DNA of 64,000 bases from Pseudomonadota bacterium (GCA_029779845.1 JAKOZT010000133.1:1-64000), one strand, 5' to 3'; shown: positions 23,171 through 31,831, counted from the first letter of the stretch. The notes: generated by a model from the letters alone, not told the origin. Numbers and translations are program-made.

Positions 23171-23716
23171 TCAACCGATATCGGCCGTATGGAAGCCGAA
23201 TTGACCCGTGCGCCGGTCGTCGAACCAACGGCGCAGGGTTTCCTTCACGGTGCGAAAGGCGATCTGCTCCCAGGGCACCTCGTCCTCGCGGAACAGCCGC
23301 GCTTCCAGCGTCTCCGGCCCGGGCTCGAAGCGCGTGTCGAGCAGCCGCGCGCGGTAGAAAAAATGCACCTGGCCGACGCGCACCACGTTGAGCAGCGTGA
23401 ACAGCTCCTGCATCTCGACCTTCGCGCCGGCTTCCTCGATGGTCTCGCGCAGTGCGCCGTCGCGCACCGTCTCGCCGAGTTCCATGAAGCCGGCCGGTAG
23501 CGTCCACAGGCCGTAGCGCGGCTCGATGGCGCGGCGGCACAGCAGCACCTGCTCGCCCCACGCCGGCACGGTGCCGACCACGTTCAGCGGGTTCTCGTAG
23601 TGGATGGTGCCGCACGCCGTGCAGGTGGCGCGCTCGCGGTTGTCGTCCGCGGGAACGGTGTACTGCGCTGGCGCGCCGCAGGCACGGCAGTGCTTGATGC
23701 TGCGCGGGTTGAACAT
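23171..23716 (-). CDS. NUDIX hydrolase with N-terminal zinc ribbon
   Basis: This 181-residue protein hydrolyses a nucleoside-diphosphate-linked substrate that is unknown here. An N-terminal zinc ribbon (CRAC and CTAC pairs, about 10-40) precedes a complete NUDIX box (GFMELGETVRDGALRETIEE), which supplies the metal-binding REXXEE helix. Zinc-ribbon NUDIX proteins include NADH pyrophosphatase-like enzymes, but this one is shorter than NudC. The start at 23716 is preferred because the cysteine ribbon follows directly; an ATG at 23752 would add 12 residues and neither has a strong ribosome site. It lies 17 bases upstream of lapB in the same direction, so they may share a transcript although no functional link is known. 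Confidence 0.88.
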   Translation of the reverse strand: MFNPRSIKHCRACGAPAQYTVPADDNRERATCTACGTIHYENPLNVVGTVPAWGEQVLLCRRAIEPRYGLWTLPAGFMELGETVRDGALRETIEEAGAKVEMQELFTLLNVVRVGQVHFFYRARLLDTRFEPGPETLEARLFREDEVPWEQIAFRTVKETLRRWFDDRRTGQFGFHTADIG

Positions 23717-23807
23717 AGGCCGCGGCAGTGTATCGCGCAGGGTTGCGTGCATCGTGGCGTGGCATCATCGTTTGCGTTGCATCCGACCGCCTTGGGAGCC
23801 TTTGCGC

Positions 23808-24509
23808 ATGAGCTTCGTCATCACCCCGCCCGCCGTTGCCGCCGTGTCCGTGGCCGGCGGCGCCCCCGGCGCCGCCTTCCCGGTGCACCGCATCTACTGC
23901 GTCGGCCGCAACTACGTCGAGCACGCCAAGGAGATGGGCTTCAGCGGCCGCGAGCCGCCGTTCTTCTTCATGAAGCCGGCCGATGCGGTGCTTCCGGTGG
24001 CCGAGGGCGAGGTCGGGCGCATGCACTACCCGAGCCTGACCCAAGACCTGCACCACGAGGTCGAACTGGTGGCGGCGATCGGCATCGGCGGGCGCAACAT
24101 CGCCGCCGCCGATGCGCTGAAGCACGTGTGGGGCTACGCCGTCGGCCTGGACATGACGCGCCGCGACCTGCAGGGCGAAGCGAAGAAGCAGGGCCGGCCG
24201 TGGTGCATCGGCAAGGGCTTCGAGGAGTCGGCGCCGATCGGGGCGATCCGCCCGGCCGCCCTGTGCGGCATCGGCCCCGACACCGAGATCGTGCTCGACG
24301 TGAACGGCGCGACGCGCCAGAAGAGCACGATCGGCAAGCTGATCTGGAGCATCCCCGAGATCATCGAGCACCTCTCGGCGGCCTGGACGCTGGCGCCCGG
24401 CGACCTGATCTTCACCGGCACGCCCGAGGGCGTGGCCGCGGTGGTGGCGGGCGACACGCTCGCCGCGCGCGTCGGCGGCGTCGGCTCGCTGCAGCTGCGG
24501 GTGGAGTGA
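23808..24509 (+). CDS. Fumarylacetoacetate hydrolase-family protein
   Basis: This 233-residue enzyme probably cleaves C-C bonds in ring-fission products such as fumarylpyruvate or fumarylacetoacetate. The FAH-family signature is clear: the metal-binding acids in HHEVELVAAIG and GLDMTRRDLQ, followed by KGFEESAPIG and the GDLIFTGTPEGV C-terminal motif. It is a short single-domain form, closer to fumarylpyruvate hydrolase (NagK-like) than to full-length eukaryotic-type FAH. Its TGA shares a base with the ATG of the isomerase gene, so hydrolase and isomerase are coupled. That pairing suggests a glutathione-dependent gentisate or homogentisate branch, but no dioxygenase gene is present in the window. 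Confidence 0.9.
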   Translation: MSFVITPPAVAAVSVAGGAPGAAFPVHRIYCVGRNYVEHAKEMGFSGREPPFFFMKPADAVLPVAEGEVGRMHYPSLTQDLHHEVELVAAIGIGGRNIAAADALKHVWGYAVGLDMTRRDLQGEAKKQGRPWCIGKGFEESAPIGAIRPAALCGIGPDTEIVLDVNGATRQKSTIGKLIWSIPEIIEHLSAAWTLAPGDLIFTGTPEGVAAVVAGDTLAARVGGVGSLQLRVE

Positions 24510-25153
24510 TGAGCATGCAGCTCTACAACTACTTCCGCTCCTCGGCCTCGTACCGCGTGCGCATCGCGCTCGCGCTCAAGGGGCTGGACTACGACTACAT
24601 CCCGGTGCACCTGCAGCGCAACGAGCAGTTCGCCGAGTCGTATGCGTCTTTGTCGCCGGCGCGCCTGGTGCCCTTGCTGAAGGACGGCGACCAGTTCGTC
24701 TCGCAGTCGCTGGCGATCGTCGAGTACCTCGACGAGACGCACCCCGAGCCGCCGCTGCTGCCGAAAGACCCGGCGGCGCGCGCCCGCGTGCGCGCGCTGG
24801 CGCTGGACGTCGCCTGCGAGATCCACCCGCTGAACAACCTGCGCGTGCTGCGCTACCTCGTCAAGGACATGAAGGTCGGCGAGGACGACAAGAACCGCTG
24901 GTACCGGCACTGGGTCGAGACCGGGCTGGAGGTCGTCGAGCAGCGTCTGGCCGGCAGCGCGGCCACCGGGCGCTTCTGCCACGGCGACGCGCCGACGCTG
25001 GCCGACATCGTGCTGGTGCCGCAGATCCACAACGCGCAGCGCTTCGATTGCCGGCTCGACCACGTGCCGACGGTGATGCGCGTGTTCGAGGCCTGCATGG
25101 CGCTGGACGCCTTCGCGAAGACCCAGCCCTCGGCCTGCCCGGACGCGGCTTGA
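24509..25153 (+). CDS. maiA: Maleylacetoacetate (or maleylpyruvate) isomerase, GST zeta class
   Basis: This 214-residue zeta-class glutathione S-transferase-like isomerase should convert the cis ring-cleavage product to the trans form for the preceding hydrolase. The motif YFRSSASYRVRIALALKG near the N-terminus carries the zeta-class SSxSxRVR glutathione-activating signature. The thioredoxin-like half is followed by SQSLAIVEYLDE and a helical C-terminal domain with a DIVLVPQ segment. The ATG at 24509 overlaps the upstream stop; a second Met lies two codons later. The downstream pgeF start also overlaps its TGA, making a three-gene coupled set. The actual substrate, maleylacetoacetate or maleylpyruvate, cannot be told from the sequence. 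Confidence 0.93.
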   Translation: MSMQLYNYFRSSASYRVRIALALKGLDYDYIPVHLQRNEQFAESYASLSPARLVPLLKDGDQFVSQSLAIVEYLDETHPEPPLLPKDPAARARVRALALDVACEIHPLNNLRVLRYLVKDMKVGEDDKNRWYRHWVETGLEVVEQRLAGSAATGRFCHGDAPTLADIVLVPQIHNAQRFDCRLDHVPTVMRVFEACMALDAFAKTQPSACPDAA

Positions 25154-25983
25154 TGGGCGGCGGCCACCCCGACTGGTTGCGCCCCGAGTGGGACGCGCCC
25201 GGCGTCGGCGCGCTGATGAGCACGCGCGCCGGCGGCGTCAGCACCGGGCCGTTCGCCAGCCTGAACCTGCGTGACGGGCTGGGCGACGACGCGGCGGCGG
25301 TGGTGCACAACCAGGCGGTGTTCGCGGCGGCGCTCGGCGCGCGGCCGGTGTGGCTGGACCAGGTGCATGGCGCGGCGGTGCTGCGGCTGACTTCCGTTCG
25401 GGCTGAGCCCTTCGACAAGCTCAGGACAGGCTCTGTCGAAGCCCCCTCGCGAGCCTCGGGCGCCCTTCGACAAGCTGAGGGCGAACGGCTTCAGACCGCC
25501 GACGCCAGCATCACCACCGAGCCCGGCATCGCCTGCGCGGTGCAGGTGGCCGACTGCCTGCCGGTGCTGTTCGCCGCGCCGGAGGCACGCGGCGTCGGCG
25601 CGGCCCATGCCGGCTGGCGCGGGCTGGCCGGCGGCGTGCTCGAAGCGGCGCTCGCCGCGCTGTGCGAGGCCACCGGCTGCGCGCCGGGCGAACTGCAGGC
25701 CTGGCTCGGGCCCTGCATCGGCCCGCGCCACTTCGAGGTGGGCGCCGACGTGCGCAAGGCCTTCGCCGGCGACGAAGCCTTCTTCGCCCCGCACGCCGAA
25801 GGCAAATGGCTGGCCGACCTGCCCGGCCTCGCCCGCGCGCGCCTGCAGCGCGCCGGCCTCGTGCGCATCAGCGGCGGCCGCTGGTGCAGCGTCGAGGACG
25901 CTTCACGCTTCTTCTCGTTCCGGCGCGATCGCGGCCTCACCGGCCGCATGGCCGCCGCCGTCTGGCTCGAGCCGCGCGGCTGA
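25153..25983 (+). CDS. pgeF: Laccase-domain protein PgeF (YfiH; peptidoglycan editing factor/purine nucleoside phosphorylase)
   Basis: This 276-residue protein is of the multi-copper-polyphenol-oxidase-like family, linked to purine nucleoside cleavage and correction of peptidoglycan precursors. The zinc/active-site residues are visible: His72 (DQVHGAAV), Cys135 (VADCLPVLF) and His152 (GAAHAGWRGLAGG), plus LGPCIGP. It overlaps the isomerase gene by ATGA. Unusually, residues about 81-114 are encoded by a palindromic repeat element that sits in frame between the first His motif and the TADASITTEPG strand, where family members have only a short loop. The 3' end overlaps the convergent membrane-protein gene by 81 bases. 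Confidence 0.93.
   Translation: MGGGHPDWLRPEWDAPGVGALMSTRAGGVSTGPFASLNLRDGLGDDAAAVVHNQAVFAAALGARPVWLDQVHGAAVLRLTSVRAEPFDKLRTGSVEAPSRASGALRQAEGERLQTADASITTEPGIACAVQVADCLPVLFAAPEARGVGAAHAGWRGLAGGVLEAALAALCEATGCAPGELQAWLGPCIGPRHFEVGADVRKAFAGDEAFFAPHAEGKWLADLPGLARARLQRAGLVRISGGRWCSVEDASRFFSFRRDRGLTGRMAAAVWLEPRG
25394..25488. repeat. REP-like palindromic element inside pgeF
   Basis: Three inverted or direct copies of a core (TTCGACAAGCTCAGG and its complement CTGTCGAAG) with outer GTTCG/CGAAC ends lie here. The same family occurs at 47919-48039. The element is translated in frame as part of PgeF. Confidence 0.8.
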
Positions 25984-26187
25984 AGCCGCCGCCTCGCGCG
26001 CCTCGGCCTCGCGCCGCGCCCGCTTGCGATGCGGCGTGTTCATCAGGTAGAGCACGATGGACAGCGGCAGCAGGCCGTACAGCAGCACGGTGAAGACCGC
26101 ACCGAGCACGGTGCCGTTGGCGCCAGTGGCCTCGGCCACGGCCATCATCAGCACCACGTAGAGCCAGGCGATCGCAACGAGGTACAC
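25903..26187 (-). CDS. Small two-helix membrane protein, unknown function
   Basis: This 94-residue protein has two predicted transmembrane helices (about 2-22 and 27-47), a basic segment (PHRKRARREAEAREAA) and a polar, Ala/Glu-rich tail. The pattern resembles small hypothetical membrane proteins of Burkholderiales, but no named domain was recognised. Its 3' end overlaps the end of pgeF on the opposite strand by 81 bases, so part of its tail is constrained by pgeF. Positive-inside topology would put both ends in the cytoplasm. Coding status rests on the clear helix pattern. Confidence 0.7.
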   Translation of the reverse strand: MYLVAIAWLYVVLMMAVAEATGANGTVLGAVFTVLLYGLLPLSIVLYLMNTPHRKRARREAEAREAAASAARLEPDGGGHAAGEAAIAPEREEA

Positions 26188-26298
26188 GGGAACTTACCAA
26201 ATTATGAAATCAAACGTCATGATGCGGTAAGGTTCACCGGTAAAACTGCACGCACAAGAACGGCTTCGGCGTACCGGAGCATCCGCGAGGAGACTTAC
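26188..26298. promoter_or_regulatory. AT-rich divergent control region upstream of phaC
   Basis: This 111-base gap lies between divergent genes and is clearly AT-richer than its surroundings, especially 26195-26245. On the minus strand TTACCG and CATAAT are separated by about 18 bases and could drive the small membrane protein. On the plus strand GAGGAG before the phaC ATG is a strong ribosome site; no certain promoter was found for it. Confidence 0.4.
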
Positions 26299-27981
26299 AT
26301 GAAAGCGACAAACCCCGCTTCCGATGCCGCCCAGGCCTTCGGCAACAGCGTCGGCGAGATCTGGAAGTCCATGCAGGGCCTGAACCTGCCGCTGCCGGCG
26401 CTCAACACGCTGCAGGCCGACTACCTCAAGCAGGCCACCGAGCTGTGGAACCAGACGCTGCAGCGCGACGGCAAGCCCGCCGCGCCGGCCGACCGCCGCT
26501 TCGCCGCGCAGGACTGGGCCGCCAACCCGGCTTCCGCCTACCTCGCGCAGATGTATCTGCTGAACGCGCGCACGCTGATGCAGATGGCCGAGGCCGTCGA
26601 GGGCGATGCCAAGACCAGGCAGCGCGTGCGCTTCGCGGTGCAGCAGTGGGTCGATGCGGCGAGCCCGAGCAACTACCTCGCGCTCAACCCCGAGGCGCAG
26701 CGCAAGGCGCTCGAAACCAAGGGCGAGAGCATCGGCCAGGGCTTGAAGCACCTGTGGAACGACATCCAGCAGGGCCATCTGTCGCAGACCGACGAGACGG
26801 TGTTCGAGGTCGGCCGCAACGTCGCGACCACCGAAGGCGCGGTGGTGTTCGAGAACGAGCTGTTCCAGCTGATCGAGTACAAGCCGCTGACGGCCAAGGT
26901 CTACGAGCGGCCGATGCTGTTCGTGCCGCCGTGCATCAACAAGTACTACATCCTGGACCTGCAGCCGGACAACTCGTTGATCCGGTACACCGTCGAGCAG
27001 GGCCACCGCGTCTTCGTCGTGAGCTGGCGCAACCCCGACGACAGCCTCGCCGACCGCACCTGGGACCAGTACATCGAGGACGCCGCGATCCGCGCGATCC
27101 GCGAGGTGCAGGCGATCAGCGGAGCCAAGCAGATCGACACGCTCGGCTTCTGCGTCGGCGGCACCATCCTCGCGACCGCGCTGGCGGTGCTGGCCGCGCG
27201 CGGCGAGCAGCCGGCGGCCAGCGTGACGCTGCTGACCACGCTGCTGGACTTCTCCAACACCGGCATCCTCGACATCTTCGTCGACGAGACGATGGTGCAG
27301 GTGCGCGAGATGACGCTCGGCCCCGCCAGCCCCGGCGGCGGCAGCCTGCTCAAGGGCCAGGAGCTTGCCTCGACCTTCAGCTTCCTGCGCCCCAACGACC
27401 TGGTGTGGAACTACGTCGTCGGCAACTACCTGAAGGGCGAGACGCCGCCGCCCTTCGACCTGCTGTACTGGAACAGCGACAGCACGAACCTGCCGGGGCC
27501 GATGTACTGCTGGTACCTGCGCAACACCTACCACGAGAACAAGCTGATGGTGCCGGGCGCGCTGACGGTGTGCGGCGAGAAGCTCGACCTCGGCCGCATC
27601 AAGGCGCCGGTGTACGTGTATGCCTCGCGCGAAGACCACATCGTGCCCTGGGATGCCGCCTACAAGAACACCCAGGTGCTCACCGGCGCGAAGGGCAAGG
27701 TTCGTTTCGTGATGGGCGCCTCGGGCCACATCGCCGGCGTGATCAACCCGCCGGCCAAGGGCAAGCGCAGCCATTGGATCGGCGCGACGAACGCACTGCC
27801 TGCCGATGCGAAGGCGTGGTTCGACAAGGCCAAGGAGCACCCCGGCAGCTGGTGGACCGACTGGGCCGACTGGCTGAAGCCGCATGCCGGCAAGCAGATC
27901 GCCGCGCCCAAGACCTACGGCGACCGCACGCACAAGGCCATCGAGCCGGCGCCCGGCCGCTACGTCAAGCAGAAAGCCTGA
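26299..27981 (+). CDS. phaC: Class I poly(3-hydroxyalkanoate) synthase
   Basis: This 560-residue enzyme polymerises 3-hydroxybutyryl-CoA into polyhydroxybutyrate on the surface of storage granules. The N-terminal regulatory domain is followed by the alpha/beta-hydrolase core. The lipase-like box is GFCVGG with catalytic Cys285. The general-base Asp lies in ASREDHIVPW (about 446), and the active-site His lies in SGHIAGVINPP (about 475). Length and the NPDDSLADRTWDQYIEDAA segment fit class I (Cupriavidus-type) synthases. The ATG has a GAGGAG ribosome site. The thiolase and reductase genes follow in order, making a phaCAB operon. Confidence 0.97.
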   Translation: MKATNPASDAAQAFGNSVGEIWKSMQGLNLPLPALNTLQADYLKQATELWNQTLQRDGKPAAPADRRFAAQDWAANPASAYLAQMYLLNARTLMQMAEAVEGDAKTRQRVRFAVQQWVDAASPSNYLALNPEAQRKALETKGESIGQGLKHLWNDIQQGHLSQTDETVFEVGRNVATTEGAVVFENELFQLIEYKPLTAKVYERPMLFVPPCINKYYILDLQPDNSLIRYTVEQGHRVFVVSWRNPDDSLADRTWDQYIEDAAIRAIREVQAISGAKQIDTLGFCVGGTILATALAVLAARGEQPAASVTLLTTLLDFSNTGILDIFVDETMVQVREMTLGPASPGGGSLLKGQELASTFSFLRPNDLVWNYVVGNYLKGETPPPFDLLYWNSDSTNLPGPMYCWYLRNTYHENKLMVPGALTVCGEKLDLGRIKAPVYVYASREDHIVPWDAAYKNTQVLTGAKGKVRFVMGASGHIAGVINPPAKGKRSHWIGATNALPADAKAWFDKAKEHPGSWWTDWADWLKPHAGKQIAAPKTYGDRTHKAIEPAPGRYVKQKA

Positions 27982-28081
27982 TGCGGGTTTGTCGGGGGCT
28001 TGCCGCACCCCGGCGAGCGCGCGACAGTCGACACCGACCCTTTGATTTTCCGTTCCGTTCCATCGCAGGAGACCCGTTCCC

Positions 28082-29263
28082 ATGAGCACCGACATCGTCA
28101 TCGTCGCCGCCGCCCGCACCGCGGTCGGCAAGTTCGGAGGCACGCTCGCATCCACACCCGCGCCCGAACTCGGCGCGGCCGTCATCAACGAACTGCTCAA
28201 GCGCGCCAGGCTCGAAGGCGGGCAGATCGGCGAGGTGATCCTCGGCCAGGTGCTGCAGGCCGGTGCGGGCCAGAACCCGGCGCGCCAGGCCGTCATCAAG
28301 GCCGGCATGCCGACCGGCGTGCCGGCAATGACCATCAACAAGGTCTGCGGCTCGGGCCTGAAGGCGGTGATGCTGGCCGCGCAGGCGATCCGCGACGGCG
28401 ACAGCGAGATCGTCATCGCCGGCGGCCAGGAGAACATGAGCCTGTCGCCGCACGTGCTGCCGAACTCGCGCAACGGCGCGCGCATGGGCGACTGGAAGCT
28501 GGTGGATTCGATGATCGTCGACGGCCTGTGGGACGTCTACAACCAGTACCACATGGGCATCACCGCCGAGAACGTTGCCAAGCAGTACGGCATCACGCGC
28601 GAGGCGCAGGACGCGCTGGCGCTGGCCAGCCAGCAGAAGGCCGCCGCGGCGCAGGACGCCGGCAGGTTCAAGGACGAGATCGTGCCGTTCTCGATCGCGC
28701 AGAAGAAGGGCGACCCCATTGTCTTCGCCAACGACGAGTTCCTCAACCGCAAGACCAGCGCCGAAGGCCTGGCCGGCCTGCGCCCGGCGTTCGACAAGGC
28801 CGGCAGCGTGACCGCCGGCAACGCCTCGGGCCTGAACGACGGCGCCGCCGGCGTGGTGGTGATGAGCGCGAAGACCGCCGACAAGCTCGGCCTGACTCCG
28901 CTGGCGCGCATCGCCAGCTACGCCAGCGCGGGGCTGGACCCGAAGATCATGGGCATGGGCCCGGTGCCGGCGGCGAAGAAGGCGCTCGAGCGCGCCGGCT
29001 GGAAGCCCGCCGACCTCGACCTGCTGGAGATCAACGAAGCCTTCGCCGCGCAGGCCTGCGCGGTGCACAACGAGATGGGCTGGGACACCAGCAAGGTCAA
29101 CGTCAACGGCGGCGCCATCGCGATCGGTCACCCGATCGGCGCGTCGGGCTGCCGCATCCTCGTCACGCTGCTGCACGAGATGCAGCGCCGCGGCGCGAAG
29201 AAGGGCATCGCCAGCCTGTGCATCGGCGGCGGCATGGGCGTGGCGCTGACGGTCGAGCGCTGA
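28082..29263 (+). CDS. phaA: Acetyl-CoA acetyltransferase (beta-ketothiolase)
   Basis: This 393-residue thiolase condenses two acetyl-CoA to acetoacetyl-CoA, the first step of polyhydroxybutyrate synthesis. The nucleophile Cys89 is in [12 protein letters not shown]. The second active-site pair is in [13 protein letters not shown] (His) and [13 protein letters not shown] (Cys), both at the usual distances from the C-terminus. The NEAFAAQA motif is also present. An AGGAG ribosome site lies before the ATG. The 100-base gap after phaC shows no clear terminator, so co-transcription is likely. Confidence 0.96.
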   Translation: MSTDIVIVAAARTAVGKFGGTLASTPAPELGAAVINELLKRARLEGGQIGEVILGQVLQAGAGQNPARQAVIKAGMPTGVPAMTINKVCGSGLKAVMLAAQAIRDGDSEIVIAGGQENMSLSPHVLPNSRNGARMGDWKLVDSMIVDGLWDVYNQYHMGITAENVAKQYGITREAQDALALASQQKAAAAQDAGRFKDEIVPFSIAQKKGDPIVFANDEFLNRKTSAEGLAGLRPAFDKAGSVTAGNASGLNDGAAGVVVMSAKTADKLGLTPLARIASYASAGLDPKIMGMGPVPAAKKALERAGWKPADLDLLEINEAFAAQACAVHNEMGWDTSKVNVNGGAIAIGHPIGASGCRILVTLLHEMQRRGAKKGIASLCIGGGMGVALTVER

Positions 29264-29303
29264 CACCTTCATCCATCACAACGATTTCAACCAGGAGAGA
29301 CAA

Positions 29304-30041
29304 ATGGCTCAGAAGCTTGCGTATGTGACCGGCGGCATGGGCGGCATCGGCACCGCGATGTGCCAGCGGCTGCACAAGGACGGTTTCAAGGTGATCGCCG
29401 GTTGCGGCCCGAGCCGCGACTTCAACAAGTGGCTGGGCGAGCAGAAGGCGCTGGGCTACACCTTCTATGCGTCCGTCGGCAACGTGGGCGACTGGGACTC
29501 GACGGTCGCGGCCTTCGAGAAGGTCAAGGCCGAGCACGGCGTGGTCGACGTGCTGGTCAACAACGCCGGCATCACGCGCGACGGCGTGTTCCGCAAGATG
29601 AGCCGCGCCGATTGGGACGCCGTGATGGAGACCAACCTGACCAGCCTGTTCAATGTCACCAAGCAGGTGATCGACGGCATGCTCGACAAGGGCTGGGGTC
29701 GCATCGTCAACATCAGCTCGGTGAACGGCGAGAAGGGCCAGTTCGGCCAGACCAACTACTCGGCCGCCAAGGCCGGCATGCACGGCTTCACGATGGCCTT
29801 GGCGCAGGAAGTGGCCAACAAGGGCGTGACGGTGAACACCGTGAGCCCGGGCTACATCGGCACCGACATGGTCAAGGCGATCCGCCAGGACGTGCTCGAC
29901 AAGATCATCGCCGGCATCCCGGTCAAGCGGCTGGGCACGCCGGATGAGATCGCGTCGATCGTGGGCTGGCTGGCGGGCGAGGAGTCGGGGTTCACCACGG
30001 GGGCGGATTTCTCGTGCAACGGGGGCTTGCACATGGGGTGA
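29304..30041 (+). CDS. phaB: Acetoacetyl-CoA reductase (NADPH, SDR family)
   Basis: This 245-residue short-chain dehydrogenase reduces acetoacetyl-CoA to (R)-3-hydroxybutyryl-CoA for PhaC. It has the cofactor motif TGGMGGIG at the N-terminus, NNAGITRD, and the catalytic Ser/Tyr/Lys set in ISSVNGEKGQFGQTNYSAAKA. The C-terminus SCNGGLHMG is typical of PhaB. A strong AGGAGA ribosome site precedes the start, and the gene lies 40 bases after phaA. A hairpin follows the stop, marking the likely operon end. Confidence 0.97.
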   Translation: MAQKLAYVTGGMGGIGTAMCQRLHKDGFKVIAGCGPSRDFNKWLGEQKALGYTFYASVGNVGDWDSTVAAFEKVKAEHGVVDVLVNNAGITRDGVFRKMSRADWDAVMETNLTSLFNVTKQVIDGMLDKGWGRIVNISSVNGEKGQFGQTNYSAAKAGMHGFTMALAQEVANKGVTVNTVSPGYIGTDMVKAIRQDVLDKIIAGIPVKRLGTPDEIASIVGWLAGEESGFTTGADFSCNGGLHMG

Positions 30042-30049
30042 CGCCGGAC

Positions 30050-30077
30050 GGAGAAGAGTCCCTGCGGACTCTTCTTC
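30050..30077. terminator. Hairpin after phaB
   Basis: A perfect 10-bp stem (30052-30061 with 30066-30075), a 4-base loop, and a TTC-rich flank lie 11 bases after the phaB stop and before the convergent YitT gene. The short T content makes this a moderate terminator candidate that could act in both directions. Confidence 0.55.
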
Positions 30078-30140
30078 GCCTGCGTCACGGCCGCGCGCCT
30101 GCAGGCGCGCGGACTGGGGAGAGCGCCGGCTGACGGCGGA

Positions 30141-30752
30141 TCAGAACGCCACGTAGCGCCCCGGCCGGTGATTCAGCGCCAGCGTGAGATTGAGCGCCAG
30201 CGCTCCCACGATCGACATCAGGATGCGCTGCGGCTCCACCAGCATCAGCGAAGCCAGCAGGATCGCGCCGTCGATGCCCATCTGCACCCAGCCGGCGCGC
30301 CAGCCGCGGCGCTTTTGCAGCACCAGCACGAGGATGTTCAGCCCGCCCAGGCTGGCGTGGTGGCGGAACAGCACCAGGAAGCCGGCGCCCATCAGCAGCC
30401 CGCCGGCGATGGTGGCGAACCACGGGTCCAGCGTCGCGAAGCCGGCCCAGCGCGGGATCGCGCTGGTCAGCGCCGACAGCAGCGTCACCGCGGCGAAGGT
30501 CTTGAGCGTGAAGACGCGCCCCATCGCCTTCCACGCCAGCAGGTAGAAGGGCAGGTTGATCGCGAAGAAGAGCGGTCCGAAGCCGATGCCGGTGGCGTAG
30601 TGTGCGAGGAAGGCCAGGCCCGCGGTGCCGCCGGTCAGCAGCCCGGCGCGGGTGTACATCGTCACGCCGATGGCGATGAACAGCGTGCCGGTGGCGAAGG
30701 CGAGCGCGTCGTCGTACCAGGCGTGGCGCAGCGGCGTGCTCGCGGCGTTCAT
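30141..30752 (-). CDS. YitT-family membrane protein
   Basis: This 203-residue integral membrane protein has about five hydrophobic helices and a short basic C-terminus. Segments such as FIAIGVTMYTRAGLLTGGTAGLAFL and HHASLGGLNILVLVLQKRRG, read here in pieces, match the YitT/DUF161 pattern of glycine-rich helices with a GGxxGL motif. The C-terminal DUF2179 domain of longer YitT proteins is absent. Transport substrate is unknown. Its ATG overlaps the DUF2788 stop by 4 bases, so the two membrane proteins are coupled. Confidence 0.85.
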   Translation of the reverse strand: MNAASTPLRHAWYDDALAFATGTLFIAIGVTMYTRAGLLTGGTAGLAFLAHYATGIGFGPLFFAINLPFYLLAWKAMGRVFTLKTFAAVTLLSALTSAIPRWAGFATLDPWFATIAGGLLMGAGFLVLFRHHASLGGLNILVLVLQKRRGWRAGWVQMGIDGAILLASLMLVEPQRILMSIVGALALNLTLALNHRPGRYVAF

Positions 30753-30967
30753 TCGACGATGCCCGACAGGAAGTACTTGATCAGCCCCTTGGCGGCGAAG
30801 CCGAGCAGGCCGACGCCCAGGCCGAGCAGCAGCACGAAGGTGCCGAACTTGCCGGCCTTCGACTCGCGTGCCAGCTGCAGGATGATGAACACCATGTAGA
30901 GCATGAACGCCGTCACGCCGACGGTCAGGCCGAACCAGGCGATCTGCTCTTCGCTGTAGCCGAACAT
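30749..30967 (-). CDS. DUF2788 small membrane protein
   Basis: This 72-residue protein has two transmembrane helices (about 11-32 and 42-64). It begins MFGYSEEQIAWFGLTVGV and ends GLIKYFLSGIVE, matching the DUF2788 family of small proteobacterial proteins of unknown function. It overlaps the downstream YitT gene by ATGA and follows the DUF2189 gene by 24 bases, so the three probably form one transcript. Confidence 0.85.
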   Translation of the reverse strand: MFGYSEEQIAWFGLTVGVTAFMLYMVFIILQLARESKAGKFGTFVLLLGLGVGLLGFAAKGLIKYFLSGIVE

Positions 30968-30991
30968 GGTGTTGCGTCGTCGCGCCTTCGC

Positions 30992-31831
30992 TCAGGGCCG
31001 CTGCACGAGGCCCGAGGTGTCGACCAGGTCGCGGTAGGCGTGCCAGCTGGCGTGCGCGAGCCAGGGCACGACGACCACCAGGCCGGCCATCACCGTGGCC
31101 ATGCCCAGCAGCGTCAGCGCGATGATCAGCGCGGCCCACACCGCCATCGCGACCGGGTTGTCCATCACGACGCGCCAGCTGGTGAAGACCGCGGCGAGCA
31201 CGCCGATCTCGCGATCGAGCAGCAGCGGGATCGCGACGACGCTGGAGGCGAACACCGGCGCGGCGAGCACGGCGCCGAGCGCCATCCAGATCTCGAACAG
31301 ATGGCCCTGTTCGGCCAGCACGACGACCCGCAGGAACTCCACCGGGTTGCCCACCGGCGCCGGTGCGAAGCCGGTGATCAGCGCCGCCGAGGTCATCACC
31401 CAGCCGGTGCCGGCGAAGGCCAGCAGCAGGCCGAACACGACCAGCCGCCCGTCGCGCGGACGCCAGACGGCCAGCGCGTCGGCGAGGCGGGCGCGGCCGT
31501 GGCGCTGCAGTTCGCGGCTGACCGCGTAGAGCCCGGTGGCGAGGATGGGCGCGACGAGCAGGAAGCCCGAGAACGCGCCGGCCAGCAGCCAGAAGTGGTT
31601 GCGCGCCATCCAGAACAGCGCCGCGCCGAACAGCGCCAGCGCCAGGCCGTGCAGCAGCCCGGGCAGCGGGCAGCGCACGAAGTCGCGCCAGCCGGCGGCC
31701 AGCCAGCCCAGCGGGCGCAGCAGCGGCACGCGGCGCGTGCCGAAGCGGCGGGACTCGACCAGGGCGGGGCTTTCGCGCATGGGGCGGGAGTCTGCCATGC
31801 TGGGCGCGCGCGCACGCTTGACGAAGGTCAT
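30992..31831 (-). CDS. DUF2189-family membrane protein
   Basis: This 279-residue protein has about six hydrophobic helices. It resembles the DUF2189 family, with an N-terminal LGWLAAGWRDFVRCPLPGLL segment, paired helices near PILATGLYAVSRELQRHG and a C-terminal PWLAHASWHAYRDLVD. Members are inner-membrane proteins of unknown function in proteobacteria. It is the first gene of a minus-strand set with DUF2788 and YitT and is divergent from the RNA helicase gene. Confidence 0.85.
   Translation of the reverse strand: MTFVKRARAPSMADSRPMRESPALVESRRFGTRRVPLLRPLGWLAAGWRDFVRCPLPGLLHGLALALFGAALFWMARNHFWLLAGAFSGFLLVAPILATGLYAVSRELQRHGRARLADALAVWRPRDGRLVVFGLLLAFAGTGWVMTSAALITGFAPAPVGNPVEFLRVVVLAEQGHLFEIWMALGAVLAAPVFASSVVAIPLLLDREIGVLAAVFTSWRVVMDNPVAMAVWAALIIALTLLGMATVMAGLVVVVPWLAHASWHAYRDLVDTSGLVQRP

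Noticed and set aside
26194-28485. A 763-codon minus-strand frame opposite phaC and phaA.
   Set aside because: It has no recognisable domain and lies opposite strongly conserved pha genes; GC-driven shadow.
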